From: Hysterangium stoloniferum
Lineage: Eukaryota; Basidiomycota; Agaricomycetes; Hysterangiales; Hysterangiaceae
Assembly: GCA_015178975.1 (NCBI GenBank)
Contig: WHVD01000166.1
Coordinates: forward strand, 62,001-126,000
Reading direction: 5' to 3'
Length of the DNA stretch: 64,000 nt
The translations under genes and the position numbers were made by a program. The notes below the pieces were generated by a model that made no database searches, was not told where the DNA came from, and saw only the letters and a program-made list of their open reading frames with translations. Of this stretch, positions 1-11,250 are shown one piece after another; position 1 is the stretch's first letter, and each line of letters begins with the position of its first letter.

Positions 1-32
1 GAATCAAGGGCCGAGATACACGACGCATGGGC

Positions 33-364
33 CATGGGAAAGTGCCGCGTAGGGTGTCGCGACTGCCGCGAACACCTCAAAACGCCCTCAAAAGCACATT
101 TGACTAGCATAAATAGATATAGCTTTCCATCTATTATATATCAATATGTGTATTGGGGGCCTGTTAATTTACTTTAAGACATAGTTTAAATGTTTAAAAT
201 GGTGTATTAGGCCCTTTTCTAATAGCATATATCATTTAACATAATATTTTGAGTATTACCTCTCAAAATATATGGCTCTGTTTTAGTTTGAAGCCAAAAT
301 GTGTGTTCGCGGCAATTGCCCACTTTTCGCGACACCCTTGCAGCAGTGCGCGGCACCCATGGTT
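33..364. repeat. Foldback repeat at window start
   Basis: The stretch at about 33-80 (CCATGGG...TGCCGCG...GGGTGTCGCG...GCCGCGAACAC) recurs as its reverse complement at about 302-364 with small differences. The arms enclose about 220 bp of AT-rich sequence. This could be a small foldback element or MITE. No coding capacity and no clear target duplication are visible, and the outer boundary may lie left of the window. Confidence 0.5.
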
Positions 365-378
365 GTGTCGGAGTTTGA

Positions 379-871
379 CACCTAGTACGTAAATTTATAA
401 GCAAATTAGCCTGAGTGGACATATATGTACCCCGGGCTAATATGCCCCCTTGTTGCATTGGGCCTCTACCACCGCTAATTCTGCGAGAATGGGACGCTTC
501 AAGTAAGAAAACCAATACAACAGAGATAACAAAATGTTCACTATACCTTCGAGACCTCCTTTCAACGCGTCACCGGGCGTCACTGCCCTTGCTTACCGGC
601 CACATCACCACCCGTCATCACGGCGCTGCCTTCGGCAACGTCCTCCCGGGTCATTAGTAACGCGCTCGTCGTCAGCGACAATGAGCTCGCGTTCCAGTGT
701 TCCTGGCCACCCCAGAAGGGCGCACTTGGCGCATTTGGCGGCATTGATATATTTTAGACAGTGTTATTTGCATACTATGTACTTTTGACTCAATAAAATG
801 AAATAAGTAATATTGTTCACACACTTCAGGTAGCCTGATGAAATTTTTGATGCTGGTGGGGGTATTTAATG
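379..871 (+). repeat. Left long terminal inverted repeat of the hAT-like element
   Basis: This arm matches the reverse complement of 3000-3508 almost throughout, including CATATATGTACC near the outer end and CAGGTAGCCTGATGAAATTT near the inner end. Similarity stops just after the GGTATT stretch. Small differences, for example CGGGCGTC against its partner, show independent mutation. Confidence 0.8.
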
Positions 872-974
872 CATTGGCTAACCTGAAGAGAAGTAAAATT
901 TAAAGAGATACAGGCTTCTCTGCACGGAAAGCACAGTAAATTGAGGCACTACTTCTGTTCCAACAATTCTGGAT

Positions 975-1854
975 TCAATCGCAATACACTTCACCTATTG
1001 CCTGAAACAAGATTGCATCGTTAGGCACAATGCTAAATACTGTAGAGTAATAAATATGGTGCACATGGCTTTTCTCAACATCAACAGATACCATGGAACC
1101 TTGGAGATATATAAGGTGTGTGATAAATACAGAATGTGGGTATTCCTCAGTTTTTGAGATGATGGTTAACTCCCTGTGAGCATCATGAGGCAGGCATTGC
1201 CTCTGCAGTGTGCTACTATGGCCGTATACAGCCGTTTGTTGCCAGAAAGTAGTAAACAGTAAACAAAGTTTCATCTATGGACTGTATATAGTCCAAACTG
1301 TCTAAACTGTGAGTTTCTCGATCATTCTTCGAGTTTACTAAGTTCCGTGGTCAGTACGAGACCCACTGGGAATGTGTGGCGAGTATGAAAGGCACACCCA
1401 CAAAGTAGAACTTTGGCTCTCAGAGACTTCTACCAAGCAATTGCCGCACCAACTCCATGTAGTGTTAAACAAGGCATTATGCTATGCCAGAGATATCAGG
1501 GAAGGTGAGCAAATATCTAATAGACTTCACATCTTGTCCATAATGGACTGCAAGAGTAGACAATGATATCTCTTGAAGATAATTGAGCCAAGAACTCAGG
1601 ATTAGGGTATGGATGGATTTTGTGTCTGTGAATTGATGTAATACAAACCTAAGCCAAATATAAGGAAACAATACTGATAATTTTAATGGAAACTCCCTAT
1701 GGAATATTGGAGAGGGTAATGGTTCGTATTTATTATCAGTCCCAGAAGGTTTTGCGTAGCTGAGAGGGCAAACAGGCAGAAGTTGTTCATGATCTAAGAC
1801 ATCTGGGTCGAATGATGCGTCCACCTCTGCATCCAGGTGTCCATTCATGCTCAT
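975..1854 (-). pseudogene. Unrecognised ORF remnants inside the hAT-like element
   Basis: Two minus-strand open stretches, 1854-1477 (125 codons) and 1274-975 (99 codons), have protein-like composition, and a gap of about 200 bp between them could hold an intron or decay. The first starts MSMNGHLDAEVDASF and is rich in aromatic residues. I do not recognise a domain. They may be remains of the element's own gene or of a captured one. Confidence 0.25.
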
Positions 1855-2112
1855 TGGGTGAGAGATACTGCATTGACTGACTATCGTAGATACATCTTTT
1901 TGAAAGTTGGTTAAATATGAATGTAGTATTTATGTATAGGCTTATTTGATTACGATTAACTAGCTTAGCTGTAATAGTTATAGTATGATTAGTTATGAGA
2001 ACAGGCAAAATATTAGCCTGACTAATGGTGATAGAAGAAAAGGGAAAAATTGTTGAAGGGATGGAGTGGAAAAAATCCTGTGCAATGTGCCGCTGGTCTG
2101 CTCCTGACTAAG

Positions 2113-2927
2113 TGTTACGACCAGAAATCCTGCTGGACTCCAGGCACTAACTTATACACACCCACGCCCTACATGCACCCATTATCAGTTTACCAGAATT
2201 CCCACTGGACTCCGTATGTCAGACTTGTCTACGTTCGTCTTCGTTATGTTGTGTTTCAGTCACCGGAATACTCACTGGACTCCGTCTCTGTCTATTTCCG
2301 ACCTCGTCCCGCGCGTCAGTCACCGGACCCCACTCAGTAAAACCCGTCACCTCTCTAACAGAGCCCTGTTCCCATTTTAGTCAAATGACCTGTCACGATT
2401 TGGACTCCGCTTCTGCTCCATTTCCCATTATGATTTATGATTTGTCACTATTCGGACTCCGCTCCATTCCATCCCATTCCTAACACCAATTTGGTGTTTA
2501 CTATTCCCATTTTATGTTTTGCTCATTTCGTTTCATTATTACTGGATTCAGTATGACATTCACTCCACAGTCTATTTAAACTGGCAGATGTTGTACATAC
2601 AATCCAGTCAGAAAATTGGCTTAGATTCCCCCCAGTAATCTAATACATTTTCCGCTCTAAACCCTACTCAAATCACACCGCTCGCACTAGTTGGAGCCCA
2701 CAGGCTCCGGCGCATCTATCTCACCAATCTTGACTCACGACCCACAACCTCCGACCTACGACCCCTCGACCCATGACCCCCACCCGGACTCCCCGGGATT
2801 CCCGTCTGTCTGTCCATCTGAAATTGGACAACATGATCTAGCGAGGGCGCAGCCTATAAGCTGAAGCCAAGTCCTACTGGATATTCCACGGGTTTCTCCA
2901 GAGACCCGCTCTGTATTTATCCTAACA
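2113..2927 (+). mobile_element. Solo LTR, Ty3 family I, plus sense
   Basis: It starts TGTTACGACC and ends TCCTAACA, flanked by the perfect 5-bp duplication CTAAG (2108-2112, 2928-2932). It is 815 bp and of the same family as the element B LTRs. It holds the TATTTAAA box, the AGTCAGAAAAT start region, the AACACCAATTTGGTGTT palindrome and the conserved U5 core near 2841-2875. It sits inside the hAT-like element and so inserted later. Confidence 0.9.
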
Positions 2928-2999
2928 CTAAGGTCTTTTGATTTGATAATATATCTGAGATATAGCATGCTATTGATGCACTTCTAGTTCAGTCAATAC

Positions 3000-3508
3000 C
3001 TTTAATACCCCCCACCAGTATCAAAAATTTCATCAGGCTACCTGAAGTGTGTGAACAATATTACTTATTTCATTTTATTGAGTCAAAAGTACATAGTATG
3101 CAAATAACACTGTCTAAAATATATCAATGCCGCCAAATGCGCCAAGTGTGCCCTTCTGGGGTGGCCAGGAACACTGGAACATGAGCTCATTGTTGCTGAT
3201 GACGAGCACGTTACTAATGACCCAGGAGGACGTTGCCGAAGGCAGCGCCGTGATGACGGGTGGTGATGTGGCTGGTAAGCAAGGGCAGTGATGCGGTGAC
3301 GCATTGAAAGGAGGTCTCCCACGGCCTCGAAGGTATAGTGAAAAGTAAGTTTTGTTATCTCTGTTGTATTGGTTTTCTTACTTGAAGCATCCCATTCTTG
3401 CAGAATTAGTGGTGGAAGAGGCCCAATGCAACAAGGGGGCATATTAGCCCGGGGGTACATATATGTCCACTCAGGCTAATTTGCTTATAAATTTGGATGT
3501 ACTAGGTG
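3000..3508 (-). repeat. Right long terminal inverted repeat of the hAT-like element
   Basis: This is the reverse complement of 379-871, with its outer end at CTAGGTG (3508) directly followed by the 8-bp duplication. Short open frames crossing both arms are mirror images of each other and are not taken as genes. Confidence 0.8.
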
Positions 3509-3516
3509 GAGTTTGA

Positions 3517-4497
3517 AGTCTTTTGAGCCTCTGGCCTGCAATTCCTACCCCAATCACATTATATTCCTTGTTGAGACTCTGATTAGCCTTTCTATTAATC
3601 CACTGCTTGTGATTTTCTTCTTTCCAGTTACTCTACACTTCTGTAAGAGTTGTGAGAATTTGTTGCTTTGGAGCACTAGTATCTGTGAAAATCTAAGATG
3701 GACAGGTCTTAAATATATATAATGGGAAATCAGGTTTTTTGTTAGAGGATATATGTAAAGGACTTAGGTGTAAATCCAAAAAGCCCAAATCCAAAATCCA
3801 ACTAGGATAAGGAATGGGCAGAATAATGTCAGTCCAAGCCCATGATGATTTCTTGCCTTAGACAGTGTGTATATAGGCAGTCTACTTGGTGATGTTACAC
3901 TTGATATGTATATAACAAAGATTAAATCTTGCTATTAAACCAGCTGAGTTTGGTCAAAAAAAGAAATTGGATGATGTTGATCATGAGTCTACAGTGATAT
4001 TGCTGCCTTGTACAGCTTTTATATGTATCTAGTCACTGATTGGACTATACATATATGTGATGGAGGCTGGATATGGTCAGGATGTTGGAAGTGAGATCAG
4101 CTGAGAATATAACATACTATAAAGACCTTAAGTCCCTAAGTCAAGTACTAAACCAAGGAGCAAGACTGTGAATGGGTGGGACTTGGCTTCAGTTTACATG
4201 CTGCACTGTTACAAACTATGCAGCTGTCCTAATTTCAAATGAATTTGTGACTTCAGGATGGCTCAGGAATGGGATTAGAAGAGGAATGAGGCTGCAGCTT
4301 AGGAAATCTGAAGGTATTCAATGGGCCAAAATAAGAAGGGAATGGGTGGTTTTTCTGTAGAGGGAAGTAAGTTTAAATGCAATGTGATGTAACACAATAT
4401 TCAGATTGGATTGCAAATACTATTTCTCCATGTATATATAGATAGAGGAGTTGTTTTAATACCAATCCAGAGATATAACAAGGATGCAAGGGATATA
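3517..4497. other. No gene seen; diverged LTR remnant
   Basis: AT-rich sequence without a convincing coding region. Around 4180-4215 lies a decayed copy of the core found in the Ty3 LTRs here (ACTTGGCTTCAG followed by ...ATGCTGCACT), in the minus-sense orientation. I could not place the ends of this remnant. Confidence 0.4.
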
Positions 4498-5252
4498 TGT
4501 TAAGCTCAGGCCTTACTGGGCAGGAGTGAACTAAGGTATGGGGAAAAGCTGTAGAAGTTCCAAGCAGATAGGACTTGGCTTTATCTTATGTGCTGTGCTC
4601 TTGTATGATCATTGGGTCCTACCTTCAGACAGGGTGGGTACAGTTATCCCAGAACATTGGAAAGTACATGACTGGTCAGAGAGTTAAACCCAGGGGTTCT
4701 GAAAATCACTGGTGTCAAGTTTCATAGTTTAGCTTAGTGTATCAAGGAGATAGGTTGTAGCTAAGTTGATATGCTGATTGGATTGTGATTTAAAAAGATT
4801 AATAGACTATATAGACTAATTTATTATTGTACTACTAATCTGCTGAAACAAAAAGACTAAGGCATGTAAACAAGAAAATAGCAGGATTAACCATTCGGGA
4901 GTATATGGGTCAAGTTGATATGGGAACAGGTACCAAAACACAATATCAAGTGAATATATGCATGTCAAAACATAATCAGGAACAAACTGGGTCACAGATT
5001 AGTAAGCATCTAGAGAATATGGGAAGTCCATACATATGAGGTCCAGGTCTGAAGCCACTCTTACATATAGCAAGAAAAGGCTATTACTGGGAGGATCTGG
5101 AGCCCAGGTCCTAACAACACAATGAGACAAATATGGGAAAACAACAAGAACAAAACCCAATGAGAATGTATATTAGATACTAAGAAGTCAGCTGAGATAT
5201 ATTAATTGGGTATAACACTATAGCTGAGAATATGGTCAACATGGTCCTAACA
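4498..5252 (-). mobile_element. Degenerate solo LTR (probable)
   Basis: It starts TGTTAAGC and ends CCTAACA, 755 bp, and is flanked by ATATA (4493-4497) and ATATT (5253-5257), a 4/5 match that could be a decayed target duplication. A diverged LTR core (ACTTGGCTTTATCTTATGTG) lies about 72 bp from the left end, close to the offset in intact LTRs. The assignment rests on these marks only. Confidence 0.45.
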
Positions 5253-5864
5253 ATATTCATTCTCTTAGGTGGTGTTTTTTCTTTCTGCATTATTATAGCT
5301 TTCTTTTTGGTTGTGTCATGTAGCAGGTAAATTTGATATCAATTACTCAAGCCATCAATTAAACTATCATGCTACAGCCCATTTTACCACCTCAATACAA
5401 TCTAGGTTTGATTAGTCTACCTTTGGTTCTCTAATCTTACAGAGACAATTGCTATGTCTAATGCACATATTCAACATATGAGCATTACTGCTTAACCCCT
5501 ATTGACTTTCCTAGCTTTCTAAACGATGTATTGAAGATGGAGTTAGGATAGCTATTTGTGAATGAACGGTCAATACTCAAGGTGTACATACTGTATATCT
5601 TTTCTTAGCTAAATTAGTTTAAGACAATTGTAACTGTGCATGTGCAGCCATACTATATTCTGATCATGTGCAGTTATTGCATAGCAACCGTGATTTTCAT
5701 ACACAGTAATGTGCAGTTGTGCAGCATCATTTTATGTACATATTTGTGAAGTTCCATTCCCAGAGACTCCTCAGAGTATTTCCTGGAAATCATATCAAGT
5801 TCCAAACCATCTTCTGGACCAGTATGAAGATCCAGAATCCACCAGAACCTGACCTTCATCTCTC
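5253..5864. other. No gene seen
   Basis: About 600 bp of AT-rich sequence between a degenerate LTR and element A. Short open frames such as 5859-5674 on the minus strand have no recognisable domain. Confidence 0.4.
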
Positions 5865-5869
5865 AAGTA

Positions 5870-6515
5870 TGTTAACAATGGAAAACTGACTGATGTCAGT
5901 AGACTGATGGGGACCAAACAGAAGGACTTGGCTTCAGCTTATATGCTGCACCCTTGCAAGTTACCATCAGATGTCCTTAAATTTCAGGCAGGTGGAAAAC
6001 TAATCCTGTTGAATAGTACTCTCAGTTAGTCACCAATTGGAAGCTGAAGGATAGTTGGGGGTCGAAAGGTTGGAGACTGAGAGTGAGTGAGCACAAGCAA
6101 AGGCAAGGAGTGGGATATTTAGAGTGGGACTATGAGAGAGGTATACAAGTGTTCTGAGTCAATATTCTGATTGTCCTAATACTATGATACATGAGCAGCT
6201 TATATACAGGAGACCAGCACTTATCTGAACGAGAACAGAACAAAGGAAAATACTAATGGAGAAGGTGGAACTACATATAGAGTGATGTGAAAATGGAGAC
6301 CGACAGATGGAACATTATAAATCTGGATGTAGACTACGACAGAGGCAGAAAAGGTGTAAACTGGTTGTATAGAATAAGGGACAGATGGAAATACCAATTA
6401 GGAACAATGAAGGTGCTTAATGGGGTTAGTCAGGATACTGACAGTTTGTGAGTGACTGGAGTTTGTGTGAGGTCTGATTGGGGCCAATAGTGTGCCAAGC
6501 GCACAGGTTGTAACA
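5870..6515 (-). repeat. 3' LTR of element A (family II)
   Basis: 646 bp with TG...CA ends. Read on the minus strand it holds a TATATAAG box (6199-6206), the start-site match AATCAGAATAT (6162-6172), and the U5 core with CAGC...GCTG near 5924-5960. Next to it at 6516-6530 is the minus-strand purine stretch GGGGAGATAC, the likely polypurine tract. Confidence 0.9.
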
Positions 6516-6677
6516 GTATCTCCCCATATGGCCGAAGTCCCATGGAGGCTGAGAAATGAAAAATGTACATGTCAAGTGAATTAGCTGATGTGTCAAAAAA
6601 TTGGAAGATCTGGTGGTCCTGAAAAAAAGCTTATATAAGGTTACCAGGGCGTCTTTGTGTTTTATCCTTTATCCACC

Positions 6678-7609
6678 ATGTTGTCTAAAAACAGGATGAC
6701 TTCTAGCCCCTTGGGACCCACCGGCATGCCAAGTCTACATGACTTGTGACATCGAGTACAGGAAAGGGAGGCATGTTGCTTGTGAGAAGAGAAGGAGGTG
6801 AGGAAGGATGCTGAATTGCTGGCAGCTGCTGAGAGGGCTGAGGAGGAGTGAAGGAAAAGGGAGGAGCAAAAAAAAGCAGAGGAGGCAGAGTGTCGGAGGG
6901 TAGTGGTTGCTGCACTTGCAAAGGTGAAGCAAGAGAAGGCCAAGGCCGAGGTGAGGAAGGTAAGCATCCCAAAACTAAGAACTGCTGAGTGCTAACAACT
7001 CAGTAGCGTAAGGCCCCAAGTGTCTCATCGTCCAAAGGAGAGGACAAGTTGGAGGAACCAGAGGTGGGACTGTCATCCCCAAAGGTGAGTGCCCCATTTT
7101 GTTTTTATCAGTCTATTAACATTGTCGAACAGAAAACACATTGGGCCCCTGAAGTGAGGCCTGAAAGTAACCCAAGGTGCGTTTGGTGTGCTTCATGCAA
7201 CCAAACGTGCCATCACTGGGTCAGAGGCTGAGGGTGCACTTGCGCAGAGTGCACCAATTTGAAACTTAGGTGCATGTGGCCAGCCACCGATGGGATGTCA
7301 GAGGGTATTTTGGAGCATCTTACTGACACTCTTGAGGAGCAATACCGACTGTTCAGAATAATGAGCGATACCCTGGTGTGGGTCGAGGAACACGTGATAT
7401 CTGTGAGGTTTGATGGGCATGCAATTTGGAAGTCACTGGAAGTTTTGACTGCACAGGCTGGCTCCTTCTTGAGAGCATGTGGTGTCCAGGGTGGGGTTGC
7501 TGGTGAGGTGGATGCTGATGGTGATGAGTTGGAGTCAGAGGAGGTGGAAGAGATGGGAGACTCTGAGGAGATTGAAGAGGGAGTGGCACCAGGAGAAACT
7601 CTTCAGTAG
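6678..7609 (+). pseudogene. Decayed antisense Cys6-cluster gene of element A
   Basis: This is the counterpart of the intact plus-strand gene in element B (35511-36511) at the same place, between the pol end and the 3' LTR. A TATATAAG box lies about 45 bp upstream of the ATG. The order is the same: a Glu/Ala/Arg/Lys-rich stretch, a conserved intron (GTGAGT at about 7084 to AACAG at about 7130), then a Cys cluster C-x2-C-x6-C-x10-C-x2-C-x6-C (7175-7275), then an acidic C-terminal part open to 7609. The in-frame stops I found (three in the first exon, one in the Cys cluster) are all TGA at places where an arginine CGA is plausible, consistent with CpG deamination. Confidence 0.7.
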
Positions 7610-7871
7610 ATTAATTTTCTAATAATAATTAAATTTGTTTTTGAAAATGTGAAAGGGAATGCAGAGAGCGTCGGAAAGCAACTGAGAGGACTTAGGATAC
7701 AAAACTATGGGTGTCAGAAAATGTCGGGATGCCGTAGGTTAGAGGGAAGATAGGGGTCCGGGTTTGTTCAGATATATGTACTTGGTGAAAATCCTTAATG
7801 ATGTCTGACACATTCCCAAGTTCTGTGGCCAGAATCCAGGATGTTTCTTCATCGGTACCTTTGTAGCCTGT

Positions 7872-8919
7872 TGTTACGACCATGTCGTAACCCATGTCAC
7901 AACCCGATGGTCTCTGAGAATACTACAGTCTATCGATGTTCCAAGTTATTGATCAAGTCATCATTTTGGCAACCTTCGGAATACCGACACTGACGTATAC
8001 CTTCACAGCGATCAAACCTCGTTTACGCCCCTGTCAAAATATACTCGTACCATCCAGTTATGCTTTGATACATCCCCTTTTATTATGATGATTTGTTTTA
8101 CTCTATGTTTCACATATACCCGTATATACTTGTAGCCTGTGGACTATTCCCTTTTCTCATAATCCCACTCTTGGCTAAACCTTGGCTTCCGATCTTATCG
8201 TAACTTTCCGGTTTCTAGTCAAGTCTATTCGTCAAATAGTGTTTCCACTCTTCCCTTAGTTAGTAGTTTCTAGACACTGACAACTCGTATATAAACCTGC
8301 TGTAAATGTAGTTATTAGACAATCAGAATATCGACTTAGATCAACTTAGATTAACTTAGATACCCCTCTAATTTCCGACTCCATTATCTATTCACAACCA
8401 CCACATTCCGACTCCATCCGATTTACGACTTCAACCTCAGTCTCCAACTCTCTCAGTCTCCCACTCTCTCAGTCTCCAACTCTCTCAGTCTCCAACTCTC
8501 TCAGTCTCCCACTCTCTCAGTCTCCAACTCTCTCAGTCTCCAACTCTCTCAGTCTCCAACTCTCTCAGTCTCCAACTCTCTCAGTCTCCAACTCTCTCAG
8601 TCTCCAACTCTCTCAGTCTCCAACTCTCTCAGTCTCCAACTCTCTCAGTCTCCAACTCTCTCAGTCTCCCACTCTCTCAGTCTCTGACTCTCAGTCCCCG
8701 ACTCTTGGTCTCTGACCCCTCAGCCCAACCCTCGACTGATCCTTCGGTTTCCGATCGGTAGTTTACCGAGAGGTTTACTCGACAGGACTAGTTTCTGCCC
8801 ACCTGAAATTTAAGGACACCTGACGGTAACTTGCAAGGGCGCAGCACATAAGCTGAAGCCAAGTCCTTCCGATCGGTCCCTGTCGATCCACTGACAGCAG
8901 TCAGTTTCTGCTCTTAACA
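7872..8919 (+). mobile_element. Solo LTR, Ty3 family II, inserted in pol of element A
   Basis: 1048 bp, starts TGTTACGACC, ends CTTAACA, flanked by CCTGT on both sides (7867-7871, 8920-8924). It shares the TATA box, AATCAGAATAT start and U5 core with the element A LTRs, but in plus sense. It is longer because of an internal 14-bp tandem array. It splits the chromodomain coding region. Confidence 0.9.
8445..8695. repeat. 14-bp tandem array in the solo LTR
   Basis: About 17 tandem copies of CTCTCAGTCTCCAA, with a few units carrying CCCA in place of CCAA. The array lies in the transcribed part of the LTR, between the AATCAGAATAT start region and the U5 core, and explains the extra length of this LTR. 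Confidence 0.9.
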
Positions 8920-9766
8920 CCTGTCCATTTGACCAAATAGAGTAGTTTGCAGGTGCATCGGCTACATATTATCAATCTTTGAATCTAGGATTTCCAATAT
9001 CTTGAATTCAGGTTCCCCATCAATAACCACGGGTGGAGGCAGAGGTTGTACGCATTCCAGTATAGTGTTAGCAACATGAGGTTCTAACATTGAAACATGA
9101 AATACTGGGTGTACTGCACACATATTCTCAGGGAGCCAAAGTGTTTAAGAGAGTGTGCCAGCTTGTGCAATAATTTCAAAAGGTCCTAAGTACTTATCGG
9201 TGAGCTTTTTGGATGGTCTAGTTGTTTGGAAGAACTCAGCTTTGATGAATACTTGGTCCTTAATCTTGAATTCAGGGGGGTGGCAGCTGATTTTTGTCTG
9301 TAGAGTGTTGGTAGCATTCTTGGGCTGATGCAATGTTCTTTTGAAGTTCTTGGTGTAGCTCGTTGAGATTGGTGACAAAGTCCTGAGCATGAATTGAAGT
9401 GAGATTGCATTCCAGATGGATAGCAATGTTTGGTTCATAGCCTTTATTTACAAAGAAAGGCGAAATGCTGGTAGTAGCATTTGGGGCATTGTTATATGTG
9501 AATTCGGCAAGTGGTAGAAGTGATTTCCAATTGTCTTGTTGATAGTTGCAATAGACTCAGATGTACTGTTCCAATGTTTGGCTAGTGCATTTGATTTGTC
9601 TGTCGCCTTCTGGGTGGTAGCTGGAAGTGAAATGGAGTTTCATGTTAAGTGCTTTTCTGAGTGACCTAAAAAAGTGAGACACAAACTCAGATCCATGATC
9701 AGAAGTGACATGTGATGGAACACTGTGCTTGGAAAATACATGAGTGATGAACAATTTGGCCAACTG

Positions 9767-10201
9767 TGTCACAACCATCACAAGTCACAACATTGTCACA
9801 AACAATCAAAGGTAATATTCGACAACTCTTTGACTCATCAAATTTGACTCGATAAACCCAAACATTATTCGACAACATCAAATCTCATTCGACATGTCTC
9901 ATTTTGATGTCACAAATGATTTCATTATTAGTTCATAATATGTATAGTCATAACAATATGAAGAAAAGCATAAAAGGGCTACAAAAGGAACAAGGGAAGT
10001 CAGTTGAAATATCTGTAAATTAGTGATACTAGTAATCTAACTTGTCGTAACTTCTTCGACAAATACTTCCGTGAGTTATTGTGACTGGTAATAGCCTCTT
10101 ACTTCATTGACAGGGCAAATATATACTTCGTCAAATGAGGCTTTCGAGTTCGATCAGTAGAATATTATTCGACTTTATTGAAGAATAATTGATTCGTGAC
10201 A
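9767..10201. mobile_element. Solo LTR (435 bp) of a separate family
   Basis: It starts TGTCAC and ends GTGACA, a perfect 6-bp inverted end pair, and is flanked by AACTG on both sides (9762-9766, 10202-10206). It interrupts the integrase coding region of element A. It lacks the U5 core of the Ty3 families here. No internal region or partner copy is visible in the window, so the family is unknown. Confidence 0.8.
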
Positions 10202-11250
10202 AACTGTATGGATGTTACTGTATCATAAGTTGGAATGAAAATACTTCTCTTGGTAAGCCAATCCACAACAACAAGAATTGCAGTATGGCCGTCGGATGCT
10301 GGAGATGTTCAATGAAATCCATTGATATTGAATTTCAGGGTTTTTCTGGTATTGGGAGTTGTTTGAGTAGGCCATATAGTTTGTGACATCTTGATTTGGA
10401 ATGTGCACAGTTGGTGCATGATTTACAATAATGCTTGACAAAATATTGGAGACTGGGCCATGTATATTCTCTTTGGATAAGTCCAATAGTCATATTGATG
10501 CCAAAATGTCCTGAGATTGGGTGGTCATGTTCATGCTGTAAAAATCAAAGTCGGAGAGTGTCAGAGTCCAGAACATAAATGTGGTTGTCAAGTTTAATGA
10601 AACCTTGTGGGTCAAGTGACCATTGGGGATGATTGGGGTCGGATGGGTTATTGAGGTGTGCTTTGGTGACTGGGTCTAATGGAAGTGCCGATAATATACC
10701 TTGATGTGATTTCTTGGTATCCATAAGGATAACACTTCACATGACTGGATGTATAAGGTGAGTAGCTCATATTGACTTGGACAGTTGTTCTGATGAAAAA
10801 ATAGGCTTGAAATTATGTAGATTAATTGTGGCATAGTTGCTACTCCCCTCTTTAGGATAGACATCCCATTGTCTAGTCATAGCATCGGGTTTTCCACCAA
10901 GGCAGCTGGGATGGAAGCAGATGACCATATTGAAGGCAGAGAGGTATTTGCACCATTGGGCTTGCTGATGGGTGAGTAGTTTTGTGGTTGAAAAGTAAAC
11001 CAAATTCTTGTGGTCAGTTATACAGTGGCTTCCAAAACTGTCCCAATGTTTTGGTAATTCTCAATAAATGCTTTATAACCTACCAAGTAAATTTTCTAAA
11101 ATAGTGGGATTATTCTCACATATACCTTAGCATACTAGCTTTGATATACCCAAATACTAAATAATATAGATGGATATTGGTGTCACAGTGAATATTTAAA
11201 AATGACCAATCATTGGGACAGTTTTGCAACCACCCTTTTTGAATCAGATA

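Larger units (their letters stand above)
379..3508. mobile_element. hAT-like (8-bp TSD) non-autonomous DNA element
   Basis: The element starts CACCTAGTAC and ends with the reverse complement GTACTAGGTG. It is flanked by a perfect 8-bp direct repeat GAGTTTGA at 371-378 and 3509-3516. About 490 bp at each end are inverted copies. Eight-bp duplications are typical of hAT and also of Zisupton/KDZ-type elements, so the superfamily is inferred. No complete transposase is visible. A solo LTR (2113-2927) landed inside later; without it the element is about 2.3 kb. Confidence 0.75.

Noticed and set aside
219..788. Short open frames of 80-98 codons at the left side and their mirror at 3083-3460
   Set aside because: They lie in the inverted-repeat arms of the hAT-like element and mirror each other. 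No domain is seen.
8445..8695. 14-bp direct repeats as a CRISPR array
   Set aside because: Units are contiguous without spacers and lie inside an LTR of a eukaryotic genome.
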